Below, piece after piece: positions 8,880 through 16,710 of a stretch of DNA of 51,075 nt (its first letter is position 1; the number at the start of each line of letters is the position of its first letter). Source of the stretch: an uncultured Ruminococcus sp. GTDB taxonomy: Bacteria > Bacillota > Clostridia > Oscillospirales > Ruminococcaceae. The position numbers were made by a program, and so were the translations under genes. The notes below the pieces were generated by a model. That model was not told the origin of the DNA. It was given only the letters and a program-made list of their open reading frames with translations, and did not search any database. The stretch spans positions 1 through 51,075 of the forward strand of contig UQPZ01000011.1 in the NCBI GenBank assembly GCA_900543145.1. The letters are read 5' to 3'.

Positions 8880-9469
8880 ATATTGTAACGGCAGTATGCC
8901 TTATTATATGGATATATCTGCTTACAGTGCTTCATCGTGCAAGGCTTCCGTTTTTTAAATTTCTGGTCGGAAGTGTAGGACTGTTTATATTCATGATGAT
9001 AATTCTCCAGCCTGTAGTTACCGTTCCGCTGTCCAGGCTCGTAGCGGCAGGAGCAGGCGTGATAGGAGATCTGACCGGAATTTTCAGATCGTATTATCAG
9101 TATTCTCTTATATTTATAGAAAGCGGACAAAGCGCGATCTCCATGTATATCGACTATGAATGTTCCGGGGTAATAGAGATATTTGCACTTACCGCGCTTA
9201 TATGGTTCTTTCCGCTCTACAGTCTGCCAGAACGGGCGGCGGTGAATATAATCGGAATTATATGGATATATGCTGCAAATATCCTGCGGCTGCTTGTGAT
9301 CTGTCTGCTTGTCCATTTTTTCGGGGACGATATTTATTACTTCGCTCATGCGATCTTCGGAAGAATTATATTTTACGGACTTTCTGTAGTTTTGTATTTC
9401 AATATATTTACAAAGTCGCAGATAATACGTCAGAAGGTGGGAAGATTCAGCTATGACTCAGATTCTTAA
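8876..9469 (+). CDS. xrtG: Exosortase family protein XrtG
   Basis: A 197-aa polytopic membrane protein (about six hydrophobic segments) of the exosortase/archaeosortase family, predicted to cleave C-terminal sorting tails by a Cys transpeptidase-like reaction in the membrane. The expected catalytic residues are present in order: Cys96 (DYECSGV), Arg138 (NILRLL) and His158 (YYFAHAIFGR). Length and spacing fit the Gram-positive XrtG branch, which is normally found with the neighbouring glycosyltransferase and PTPS-like protein. Translation is coupled both ways: a 4-base overlap with the substrate gene and a 17-base overlap with the next gene. The family call is firm. The reaction has not, to my knowledge, been shown biochemically for XrtG. 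Confidence 0.92.
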   Translation: MNIVTAVCLIIWIYLLTVLHRARLPFFKFLVGSVGLFIFMMIILQPVVTVPLSRLVAAGAGVIGDLTGIFRSYYQYSLIFIESGQSAISMYIDYECSGVIEIFALTALIWFFPLYSLPERAAVNIIGIIWIYAANILRLLVICLLVHFFGDDIYYFAHAIFGRIIFYGLSVVLYFNIFTKSQIIRQKVGRFSYDSDS

Positions 9470-10829
9470 CAGCTTCGCTCAGCATATGATCTTCTGGGCG
9501 GCATGGATAATCATACCCCTGGTCATAGAAATAATTCCTGCGCTGGGCGGATTTATAATATTAATAAAGAAGCGGCTTTTCTCCAAGTCGGAGGAGAAGC
9601 TTGAGATCTACCCTGAAATTACGCTGATAATACCTGTATATAACTCTGCGGATACTTTGGAGGGCTGTCTTGAGTCGGTTTTTAATTCAGATTATCCTAA
9701 GGCTAAAATAGATATAATGCTTGTAAATAATATGAGCAGAGATAACAGCTTTGAGGTTTTCTGCCGTTGTCAGGAAAAATTCCCCGAGCTTTCAATGCAG
9801 TGGCTCAACGCAAGGCAGGGAAAATCAAAAGCGCTTAATCTTGCGCTTTTCAACAGCAGAGGCAAATATATAATTCATATCGACAGCGACGGAAAGCTTG
9901 TATCCTCCGCCCTGAAGAATATGGCGGAAAAGTTTGAGCGTAATCCGAATATACACTGTCTGACCGGAGTGGTTCTGACCGATCCTCAGCAGATCGAGCA
10001 GACGGAAAGCTTTCCTATGAGGCTTTTCCGCAGGTGCGAATTTCTGGAATACTGTCAGGCGTTTCTGGCGGGACGGAATTTTGAGTCTGAGCTTGACAGC
10101 ATATATACGCTTTCGGGAGCTTTTTCAGCTTTCAGAAAGTCGGTTATCCTTAAAACAAGGCTTTATAATACCGATACCGTATGCGAGGATACGCACGTTA
10201 CCTTTCAGGTAAGGAAGCTGCTGAAAAAGAGCGTTCATTTATGTGAGGACGCACTGTTTTTTGTAGACCCTATTGAAAATACGGGAAAGCTTTATACTCA
10301 GCGTCAGCGCTGGCAGGTAGGAGAGCTGGAGGTATCGCATATGTTTCTGAAAAAGGAAATGCGCTCCAACGGCTTTTTCTCAAACTTTCTTATAAGGACG
10401 CTTATTTTTGACCACACGTTTGCGTTTCCGAGAATGATCTGGTACTTTGCGCTTATATGCCTTGCAATGCTCAATTATCCGTTTTCGCTGATAGTAGGCT
10501 CGGTACTGGTGCTTTATCTGCTGTATGTTATTTCAGGCGCGCTTTTTTACCTTAATATAATCAGCTATCTGAAAAAATTCACTTCGATAAGGCGGTATTA
10601 TATCAGGAAAATATATTTGCTTCCGCTTATGCCGCTGTATAACTTCTATATATTCTGGATTAGGTTTGCGGGGATCATAAACAGCATTACGCTTCGCAGC
10701 GGCTGGAAAACCTCGTCGTTTCTCGAGGAAAGACAGCGTTTCTGCAAAGTCATTAGGAACGACTTCGCGCCTATATCAAGGCTTGTTTCAAGACTGAAAA
10801 GACTTGTCAATACTGATGGACAGAAGTAA
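9453..10829 (+). CDS. XrtG-associated GT2 glycosyltransferase
   Basis: A 458-aa processive-type GT2 enzyme. An N-terminal membrane segment (about 10-38) precedes the GT-A domain (about 50-285): LIIPVYNSADT, the DXD-like HIDSDGK, TLSGAFSAFR with ED further on, and the QRQRWQVGELEV motif (QxxRW class) near residue 290. Several C-terminal membrane segments (about 320-405) follow, as in cellulose- or hyaluronan-synthase-like enzymes. The family is a named companion of XrtG. A fair inference is that it builds a glycan delivered to, or attached to, the sorted protein. The start overlaps xrtG by 17 bases and is preceded by AAGGTGGGA. Sugar donor and product are unknown. Confidence 0.88.
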   Translation: MTQILNSFAQHMIFWAAWIIIPLVIEIIPALGGFIILIKKRLFSKSEEKLEIYPEITLIIPVYNSADTLEGCLESVFNSDYPKAKIDIMLVNNMSRDNSFEVFCRCQEKFPELSMQWLNARQGKSKALNLALFNSRGKYIIHIDSDGKLVSSALKNMAEKFERNPNIHCLTGVVLTDPQQIEQTESFPMRLFRRCEFLEYCQAFLAGRNFESELDSIYTLSGAFSAFRKSVILKTRLYNTDTVCEDTHVTFQVRKLLKKSVHLCEDALFFVDPIENTGKLYTQRQRWQVGELEVSHMFLKKEMRSNGFFSNFLIRTLIFDHTFAFPRMIWYFALICLAMLNYPFSLIVGSVLVLYLLYVISGALFYLNIISYLKKFTSIRRYYIRKIYLLPLMPLYNFYIFWIRFAGIINSITLRSGWKTSSFLEERQRFCKVIRNDFAPISRLVSRLKRLVNTDGQK

Positions 10830-10859
10830 AATTATCTGAGAGGAGGCGCCGTTTTCGCT

Positions 10860-12032
10860 ATGAAAAGATATAGTATAAAAAAGGATAAAAGAATTATTTT
10901 CGTTCTGACGGCGGCGGTAATTTCCATCGTATTGACTGCTTTTGTTATGACCTTTTTCAGGCGTCAGGAAAGCAGTCTGAGGGAAAATATCCTGAGCATG
11001 AACAGCGATATGCAGCAAAGCCAGATAAGCGCGGCGCTTGCAAGCGGCTATAACAATGCAGAGGAGCTGAAGAACAGTCTGCTGAAGCTTGATGAAAGCA
11101 GCTCATATTGGTTCGTGTATTCGTCAGACGGCGCAGTGCTTGAAAAAAACGAGGAGCAGACTCAGGCTTTAAAGGGCATGACTTTGGAGAATATTCGGGA
11201 GTATTACGAAAGAAAAGGCGGAGAGGGACTTGACGGTCTGTTTTCATATATAGACGGCGGCAAAAGCTTTTCGGCTGTTGTCGTAAAGGATAAGCAGACG
11301 GGCGCCGAGCTTATCTCAGCACAGTTCGTTACTATAGGAGGTCAGACTTACTGCGCAGGAAGGTCGGTAAAATGTTCTTACATATATTCGTCTGCAAGGA
11401 TAAGCGAGCATATTCTTAGGCTCAGGATAGTTTCGGGGGCGGTATGCGCAGTAATTATTGTTCTTTCAGTTTTATCTGCGGCGGTAATTTGCAGGAAAAG
11501 CGAGCGGATCGCTGCGCTTAAAGCCGAAGGTGAAGAAAAGAGCAGAAAGATCCAGCAGCTCTGCGACAGAGAAGCCTGGGACGGGGAGGAGCAGACTGAC
11601 GCTCTTACTGGATTGTTCAGCCGCAGCTTCTTTGACGCAATAATAAAAAAGCTTTCGGAGCGCAGGGCAGAAAATGTAAGGTTCGTGCTGCTAAGAATAA
11701 CTGATCTTTACGGTATATGCTATCTAAAGGGCCATGAAGCCGCAGACGGTATTGCTGCCGCAGCCGCACGGGAGTTTTCCGATTGCTACAAGGACTGCGC
11801 CTGTGCAAGGCTTTCATATGATACGTTCGCCGCTGTTCTGGCAGGGGGACATTCAGAGGATAAGACTTCAGAGCTTGAAAAAATGCTGAGAAGAAACTGT
11901 CCGGAAGCTGAGTTCTCTGTAAAAATATCAGACAGCGGAAAATCGGCTGAAGTATTGGCGAAGGCGCTTTCGGAGCTTAACGGTCATACAGGTGCAAATA
12001 AGAAAGGCAGGGCTGTAAGTGAGGTTTTGTGA
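10860..12032 (+). CDS. Membrane protein with extracytoplasmic sensor and degenerate GGDEF domain
   Basis: A 390-aa protein with the layout of a membrane diguanylate cyclase: transmembrane segment about 12-32, outside domain about 35-185, second transmembrane segment about 188-210, short linker, then a GGDEF-like domain from about 245. The domain entry motif DALTGLFSRSFFD (247-259) is normal. At the place of GGDEF the protein reads RLSYDTF (317-323). The two Gly and the catalytic Glu are therefore lost and cyclic-di-GMP synthesis is unlikely; it may be a binding or scaffold protein. It sits between the XrtG glycosyltransferase and the second PTPS-like gene, which it overlaps by 14 bases, so it belongs to the locus. 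A GAGGAGG Shine-Dalgarno lies rather far (13 bases) from the ATG. Confidence 0.75.
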   Translation: MKRYSIKKDKRIIFVLTAAVISIVLTAFVMTFFRRQESSLRENILSMNSDMQQSQISAALASGYNNAEELKNSLLKLDESSSYWFVYSSDGAVLEKNEEQTQALKGMTLENIREYYERKGGEGLDGLFSYIDGGKSFSAVVVKDKQTGAELISAQFVTIGGQTYCAGRSVKCSYIYSSARISEHILRLRIVSGAVCAVIIVLSVLSAAVICRKSERIAALKAEGEEKSRKIQQLCDREAWDGEEQTDALTGLFSRSFFDAIIKKLSERRAENVRFVLLRITDLYGICYLKGHEAADGIAAAAAREFSDCYKDCACARLSYDTFAAVLAGGHSEDKTSELEKMLRRNCPEAEFSVKISDSGKSAEVLAKALSELNGHTGANKKGRAVSEVL

Positions 12033-12504
12033 ATATAAGTTCAAGTTTTATATAAATGCCAATCACGCTATTTATATAGACGGGGTACTGGGTGAAAATC
12101 ATCCTCATACCTGGGAGATAACGCTTGAAACTATAAAAATACGGAATGATTTTGTTCAGTTCGACGCAATTGAAAAAAAGGCAGAGGACTTTCTGGCACG
12201 TTTTCAGGACTGCGATATGAACAAGACCGAGCCGTTTGACACTATTAATCCTACGGTTGAAAATATAGCGGAGTATTTAAAGGACGAATTAAGCAGGATA
12301 CTATGGGATAACGGCTGGCTGCTTTCAGTTATAGAGGTTGCCGAAACTCCGTCGAGATCTTATATAATAGACGTTTCCGACGACGCTGAACTTTTTAAGG
12401 AGCAGGCGGCAAAGGACGAAGCCGGCAGGGCGTATGCGTCTATTGACGAGGCGGCGGAGCAGAGAGTAGAGGAAATTCTCCGAGCCGCAGAGAAAAGCGA
12501 ATAA
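12019..12504 (+). CDS. 6-pyruvoyl-tetrahydropterin-synthase-related protein (XrtG locus)
   Basis: A 161-aa protein with the PTPS/QueD fold. Probable zinc ligands are His16 (NANHAI) and His28/His30 (NHPHTWEI); the PTVENIAEYL and EVAETPSRSYII segments match the family. No Cys lies between His16 and His28, so the usual catalytic Cys is absent, as in the N-terminal domain of the 996-aa protein at 5181. It begins with GTG inside the end of the GGDEF gene (14-base overlap), showing translational coupling. The last 40 residues are an acidic, Ala-rich helix-forming tail. This family is typical of XrtG loci. Annotating it as a queuosine or biopterin enzyme would be misleading. It may form mixed oligomers with the 5181 domain (inference). 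Confidence 0.85.
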   Translation: MRFCEYKFKFYINANHAIYIDGVLGENHPHTWEITLETIKIRNDFVQFDAIEKKAEDFLARFQDCDMNKTEPFDTINPTVENIAEYLKDELSRILWDNGWLLSVIEVAETPSRSYIIDVSDDAELFKEQAAKDEAGRAYASIDEAAEQRVEEILRAAEKSE

Positions 12505-12509
12505 ATTAA

Positions 12510-12545
12510 AAAACGGCGTTTCTGTTTCAAGAAACGCCGTTTTTT
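12510..12545. terminator. Bidirectional terminator closing the XrtG operon
   Basis: A 13-bp perfect stem (12510-12522 with 12531-12543), an 8-nt loop, T-run on the right and A-run on the left. It serves the XrtG operon and the convergent SGNH gene. Confidence 0.93.
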
Positions 12546-12558
12546 GTATGCTATTATT

Positions 12559-13809
12559 TTAATCGTCCAGCGTATATCCGAAGCCGAGGATCTGCATATT
12601 GTTTTCCTCTGCCCCCTCAGCCATAGATATCTCAATTTCGTATTCGGTATTCTCAGGCTGCATTCCGATATTTATGATCTGGGGATTGCCCCAGCCGGAC
12701 GGCGATACCGCCTCTATATCAAGCTCATCGTAAAGCTCGCCGCCGCAGGTTACTTTAACGTGAACGGGACCGAAGCTTCCCTGCTTCATCTCTTTATATA
12801 TAAGATAAACAAACTTTCCTGTAAATTTAAATTTCAGCGGTTCGTTATTACCTCCGGGAACATATGACCAGCCGTTTGTAAAGCTTGCAGTATCAGTTCC
12901 TTCTTTCCAATCTCCCAGCGATTCCGGGGTAAGATTTGTGTTTTCGTAAAGATGTGCTCCCAGCTGCCTTGGAGTATAAAGCGGCTCGGCAGGATAAACG
13001 TATTCCTCAGCCGGAATATCGGATACCGTATCAAAATAGTAATCTATCATTTCAGCGACCAGCTTGTGTCCCTCTGTATTCGGGTGCGACTGATCGTCAG
13101 AGAAATCCTCCCACTTCATTTTATTATTTTCAAACATATAGCGCAAAGCATCGCAGTAGGATATCATAGGCAGGTCATAGTGTTCGCCGATAGCTTTCAT
13201 GTAATCCTGTGCGGAATAATCCTCAGCAGTTACCGAGAACAGAAGAACCACCGCTACGTCCCTCTCCAGAAGCTCCCGAACGATACTTTCGTAGGAGTTT
13301 TGATGATCGGCGTCCGTTCCGTCGTTTACGGCAAACTCTATAAAGCAAATGTCCGGCTCGTACTGAAGAACGTCGCGTTCAAGACGAAGTATACCCAGCT
13401 TTGAGGGAGTTCCGCTCAAGCCTGCGTTGCAGTATTTTACATTGTCGCCTGTGCCGAATTTCTCAGAAAAATGGTCGTAAGTAAGCTTAGCATAGCAGGC
13501 GCTGTCGCCGGCGGTAAGACCCTCGGTAATAGAGCCGCCCAGATAAGCCACAGTTACGTCCTCGCCGGACTGCGCCTTTTTTATCTTTTCCTGCATTTTA
13601 CCGGTATTGCCATAAGAGAACAATGCTTTTTTCAGCATTGCGTCGTGCCATTCCTCATCGGTTTCAGGTGTTTTCTCAGCGGCTGAATCAACTGACTGAG
13701 ATACGTCGGAGCTGCCCGAAGCGGAGCTGTTCTCCTTGCCGCAGCCGGAAAGAAAGGTAAGTGAAAGTCCTAGTGCGGTCAGAAAGGCAGCAGCTTTTCT
13801 TAAATTCAT
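12559..13809 (-). CDS. SGNH/GDSL hydrolase lipoprotein with C-terminal beta domain
   Basis: An extracellular esterase-like lipoprotein of about 416 aa. The N-terminus is a lipoprotein signal (FLSGC, Cys23) followed by a Ser/Asp-rich linker. The SGNH domain (about 70-270) has GGSITEG (nucleophile Ser), NAGLSG, FAVNDGTD (Asn) and SHPNTEGH (Asp/His). The last about 140 residues look like a jelly-roll domain as in carbohydrate esterase families 2/3; deacetylation of plant polysaccharide is plausible but not proven. The frame could begin at 13872, but AGGAGG lies 9 bases before the Met at 13809, which gives a clean signal peptide. It is a paralogue of the gene at 28879 with the same lipobox-linker-SGNH-beta layout. 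A LacI/CcpA-type operator lies about 80 bases upstream. Confidence 0.87.
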   Translation of the reverse strand: MNLRKAAAFLTALGLSLTFLSGCGKENSSASGSSDVSQSVDSAAEKTPETDEEWHDAMLKKALFSYGNTGKMQEKIKKAQSGEDVTVAYLGGSITEGLTAGDSACYAKLTYDHFSEKFGTGDNVKYCNAGLSGTPSKLGILRLERDVLQYEPDICFIEFAVNDGTDADHQNSYESIVRELLERDVAVVLLFSVTAEDYSAQDYMKAIGEHYDLPMISYCDALRYMFENNKMKWEDFSDDQSHPNTEGHKLVAEMIDYYFDTVSDIPAEEYVYPAEPLYTPRQLGAHLYENTNLTPESLGDWKEGTDTASFTNGWSYVPGGNNEPLKFKFTGKFVYLIYKEMKQGSFGPVHVKVTCGGELYDELDIEAVSPSGWGNPQIINIGMQPENTEYEIEISMAEGAEENNMQILGFGYTLDD

Positions 13810-13850
13810 ACAAATGATCCTCCTAAATCGTTTTCGTACCTTATATACGC

Positions 13851-13876
13851 AAAAAAGCATGGACAAAGCCATACTT
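13851..13876 (-). terminator. Second (distal) terminator hairpin downstream of the sugar-ABC ATPase
   Basis: Read on the minus strand, AAGTATGG and CCATGCTT pair with one G-U wobble around CTTTGT, followed by a U-run. It repeats the loop and stem pattern of the hairpin at 13918-13945. Being just upstream of the SGNH gene, it could also act as its attenuator. Confidence 0.6.
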
Positions 13877-13889
13877 TCTGCAAAAAAAC

Positions 13890-13903
13890 TGTAAACGGTT
13901 TCT
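13890..13903. promoter_or_regulatory. LacI/CcpA-type operator (cre-like)
   Basis: TGTAAACGGTTTCT fits the cre pattern TGwnAnCGnTnwCA at 13 of 14 positions. It sits between the sugar-ABC ATPase and the SGNH lipoprotein, between their two hairpins. A matching site lies near the paralogous esterases (30316). Confidence 0.6.
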
Positions 13904-13917
13904 TATTCCATACAGAC

Positions 13918-13945
13918 AAAAAGTACGGTCAAAGCCGTACTTTTT
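13918..13945 (-). terminator. Terminator of the sugar-ABC ATPase gene
   Basis: Perfect 11-bp stem (13918-13928 with 13935-13945) and a 6-nt loop, 11 bases after the stop. The A-run on its left is the U-tract for leftward transcription. Confidence 0.85.
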
Positions 13946-13955
13946 GAAATATTTA

Positions 13956-15098
13956 TCAGTTTACAACTGCCTTTTCTGTTTCCTTATCAAAGATATGAAT
14001 CCTGTTAGAATCAATAGCAACCTGAATTTCGTCCTGAGGTCTTGCTGTAGAACGAGGCGAAACTCTTGCGGTAAGCGGAATACCTTCGCAGGTAAGGTAC
14101 AGATAGGTTTCAGCACCCATCATTTCGGTTACGTCAACGGTTGTTTTGATAATTCCGGTCTTAGCTGTTGAAAGGAACATCTCTTCATCGTGGATACACT
14201 CCGGACGTACGCCGAGAACAACCTCCTGATCAACCAGCGGCTCCAGAACTTCAGAATCAGCCTTAGCTTCGGGAACTTCAACAGTGTATTTAACTCCGCG
14301 GGTAGTCTTTGTATCCTCAGAACCGAATTCAACTACATACTTGCCGTCGATCTTGAGCAGCTTAGCGTCGATAAAGTTCATCTGAGGCGAGCCGATAAAG
14401 CCTGCAACAAACTGGTTAACAGGATTGTTGTAAAGGTTGGTAGGCGTATCGATCTGCTGGATATAGCCGTCCTTCATAACAACGATTCTGTCGCCCATTG
14501 TCATAGCTTCTGTCTGGTCATGAGTTACATAAATAAATGTAGTACCCAGCTTATTATGAAGCTTTGAGATCTCGGTTCTCATCTGAGCACGGAGCTTAGC
14601 GTCAAGGTTTGACAGAGGCTCGTCAAGCAGGAATACCTGCGGTTCACGAACGATAGCTCTTCCCAGAGCAACACGCTGTCTCTGTCCGCCCGAAAGAGCC
14701 TTTGGCTTTCTGTCAAGAAGGTGAGATATGTCAAGTATTCTTGCAGCCTCTTCAACCTTTCTTGCGATCTCGTCCTTAGGAACCTTACGGAGCTTAAGAC
14801 CGAAAGCCATATTCTCAAAAACGGTCATATGAGGATAGAGAGCGTAGTTCTGGAAAACCATTGCAATATCTCTGTCCTTAGGAGCGATATCGTTAACGAG
14901 TCTGTCGCCGATATAAAGCTCGCCTTCGCTGATCTCCTCGAGTCCGGCGATCATTCTGAGGGTCGTTGACTTACCGCATCCGGAAGGACCAACGAGAATA
15001 ATAAACTCCTTGTCCTTGATTTCAATGTTGAAGTCGGAAACCGCAATGACACCGCCTGCATACTTCTTATAAATTTCTCTTAATGATACACTTGCCAT
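13956..15098 (-). CDS. msmX: Multi-sugar ABC transporter ATPase (MsmX/UgpC family)
   Basis: Cytoplasmic ATPase that powers carbohydrate importers of the CUT1 type, often shared by several importers. All motifs are present: Walker A GPSGCGKST, Q-loop QNYALYP, signature LSGGQRQR, Walker B VFLLDEP, and the His switch VTHDQ. The C-terminal TOBE-like regulatory domain (about 240-380) and the length (380 aa) are normal. It stands alone with its own promoter and terminator, with no permease or binding protein beside it, as is usual for an MsmX that serves distant transporters. GGGAGG precedes the ATG. The symbol is by family; ugpC would be equivalent. Confidence 0.93.
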   Translation of the reverse strand: MASVSLREIYKKYAGGVIAVSDFNIEIKDKEFIILVGPSGCGKSTTLRMIAGLEEISEGELYIGDRLVNDIAPKDRDIAMVFQNYALYPHMTVFENMAFGLKLRKVPKDEIARKVEEAARILDISHLLDRKPKALSGGQRQRVALGRAIVREPQVFLLDEPLSNLDAKLRAQMRTEISKLHNKLGTTFIYVTHDQTEAMTMGDRIVVMKDGYIQQIDTPTNLYNNPVNQFVAGFIGSPQMNFIDAKLLKIDGKYVVEFGSEDTKTTRGVKYTVEVPEAKADSEVLEPLVDQEVVLGVRPECIHDEEMFLSTAKTGIIKTTVDVTEMMGAETYLYLTCEGIPLTARVSPRSTARPQDEIQVAIDSNRIHIFDKETEKAVVN

Positions 15099-15154
15099 CT
15101 TTATAAGGACCTCCCTATTTAAATTTTACTAATTACCATATTAGCTATACTAAT

Positions 15155-15183
15155 ATCATAACAAATTTTTCATATCCAGACAA
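15155..15183 (-). promoter_or_regulatory. Promoter of the sugar-ABC ATPase gene
   Basis: On the minus strand TTGTCT, 17-bp spacer, TATGAT, about 55 bases before the ATG at 15098. Confidence 0.65.
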
Positions 15184-15270
15184 GAGTTTTTTTCACTAAA
15201 CTTTATTATAACTCTTTATAAATAATGACGAAAAATCAACAATGGTTTCCAATAAATGGAAACTAAAACG

Positions 15271-15978
15271 TTATCGTGCCAAAAGTTTTTCAACATCTTT
15301 GTGCAATATCTCCAAACACTCTCCAAGGGCTAAAGAGGGGTCAAGAGCAAGCGCTCCGATAGCTGTTCTTTTAAGAAAAACAACATTGTTTCCCAGACTG
15401 TGAAACATTCTTTTGACCTGGTGAAACTTTCCCTCATGAAGGATCAGGGTACATTCAAAGGCGTCATCGCTACCCGAAAATTCAGCGGGAAGGCATTTTT
15501 CATTTCCGTCTATAGTCATTCCTGCGGCAAATGCTTCCCTGTAGCTTTCCTCCCACGGTTTTTCAAGACGGACAAAATAGGTTTTCGGAACATGGCTTTT
15601 CGGTGAAAGCATTTTATGAGCAAGCTCTCCGTCGTCGGTAAGCAGTACAAAGCCTTCGGTATCTTTATCCAGACGCCCGGCAGGGAACATTCCGGTTCTG
15701 CGGTACTCCTCGGGGATTATTTCCAGAACTGTCTGAGATACGCCGTCCCTTGTGGAGCAGACTACTCCCTGCGGCTTATTGAGCATAATATACAGGTATT
15801 TCCGATAGCTTATTTTTTCTCCGTCCACATATATTTCTGCCCGGCTTTCGTCTATCTGAGTATCGGGCTTTTTTATTGCCCTTCCGTCTGCGGTAACTCT
15901 GCCCTTTCGGCACAGTTCTTTTACCGTACTGCGGGAAATATCAGGACGCTGGGAGGAAATAAATTTATCTATGCGCAT
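15271..15978 (-). CDS. rsuA: 16S rRNA pseudouridine synthase, RsuA family
   Basis: Isomerises a uridine of small-subunit rRNA (U516 in E. coli) to pseudouridine during ribosome assembly. The N-terminal S4 RNA-binding domain (about 1-60, MRIDKFISSQRPDISRS) precedes the synthase domain. The catalytic Asp lies in GRLDKDTEG, and KPQGVVCSTRD and GKFHQVKRM mark the RsuA/RluE branch. Length (235 aa) is typical. AAAGGAG lies 5 bases before the ATG. The downstream signal is weak: a 7-bp GTTTCCA/TGGAAAC hairpin at about 15244-15263. RluB/RluE-like specificity cannot be excluded from sequence alone. Confidence 0.9.
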   Translation of the reverse strand: MRIDKFISSQRPDISRSTVKELCRKGRVTADGRAIKKPDTQIDESRAEIYVDGEKISYRKYLYIMLNKPQGVVCSTRDGVSQTVLEIIPEEYRRTGMFPAGRLDKDTEGFVLLTDDGELAHKMLSPKSHVPKTYFVRLEKPWEESYREAFAAGMTIDGNEKCLPAEFSGSDDAFECTLILHEGKFHQVKRMFHSLGNNVVFLKRTAIGALALDPSLALGECLEILHKDVEKLLAR

Positions 15979-16032
15979 AATATCTCCTTTCCCCTAATGC
16001 TTTTATACAAAGCTATTATAGCATACCTTCGC

Positions 16033-16066
16033 AAAAAAGTAAAGGGCGGATAATTTATATCCGCCC
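16033..16066 (-). terminator. Terminator of the DUF4830-like gene
   Basis: GGGCGGAT (16044-16051) pairs with ATCCGCCC (16059-16066). The A-rich left side gives a U-tract on the minus strand. Confidence 0.75.
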
Positions 16067-16078
16067 ATGTAAATCAGC

Positions 16079-16549
16079 CTATTTCATTTCGGGGTTTTTC
16101 AGTCCCTGAATAAATCCGTCAAGCTCGGTGCAGCAGACATCTCCGCCTACAAGAACGCCGTCGCATATCATAAGATTGCATATCATGCAGTCCTTTTCCT
16201 CATGCCCCTTGTAATTCAAGACCTGATAGGTGTAAACTTCAACGGTCTTTCCCTTGTACTTTTCAAGATCGAAGCCCTGCTTTTTCTGCAATTCGTTATA
16301 CTTTTTATATACGTCGTTGAATTCCTCAGGTATTGTTATTACTTTGCATTCGGTGTATTCCTCCGATACCTTCCAGCCCATTGATTTCATGAAGTCCTGC
16401 CGCTGAGCTTCGGTTTTCAGAGTATAGACCGTAGGCTTTCCCGCTTTTCCGATTATCATTGCTATAACCACGATAATACACAAAAGAATTGCCGCCGCAC
16501 CGGCAAGCGCAGCTCCGGGCTTTTTAACTTTTACTGTTTTAACAAACAT
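16079..16549 (-). CDS. Membrane-anchored protein, DUF4830-like
   Basis: A 156-aa protein with one N-terminal membrane segment (about 14-34) after a basic stretch; the rest probably faces outward. The domain (about 45-150) contains MGWKVSEEY, TIPEEFNDVYKKYNELQ and YKGKTVEVYTYQVLNY, which I recall as DUF4830, a Clostridia family of unknown function. Four Cys cluster in the last third (DCMICNL, VCCTE). The start has GGGAG 4 bases upstream. It has its own terminator and is a single-gene unit divergent from the PBP gene. Function unknown. Confidence 0.75.
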   Translation of the reverse strand: MFVKTVKVKKPGAALAGAAAILLCIIVVIAMIIGKAGKPTVYTLKTEAQRQDFMKSMGWKVSEEYTECKVITIPEEFNDVYKKYNELQKKQGFDLEKYKGKTVEVYTYQVLNYKGHEEKDCMICNLMICDGVLVGGDVCCTELDGFIQGLKNPEMK

Positions 16550-16710
16550 ATATCTCCCTCATTTCCGGACGCTCGTCAGCCACGTCCTGTGTTTTGTAAA
16601 TATATATGCCTGACGTTTTTGTTTAATTACAAAGAACAAGCTGAGGATAAAAATATTTTTATGCGGTATATTAGAAGTAATGATATTTAAGCGCCGAGGG
16701 AGGAAATAAA

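Noticed and set aside
12019..12504. Annotation as QueD (6-carboxytetrahydropterin synthase) for queuosine synthesis
   Set aside because: The catalytic Cys is missing and the gene lies in the XrtG operon, not with queC/queE. queT is 30 kb away and not linked.
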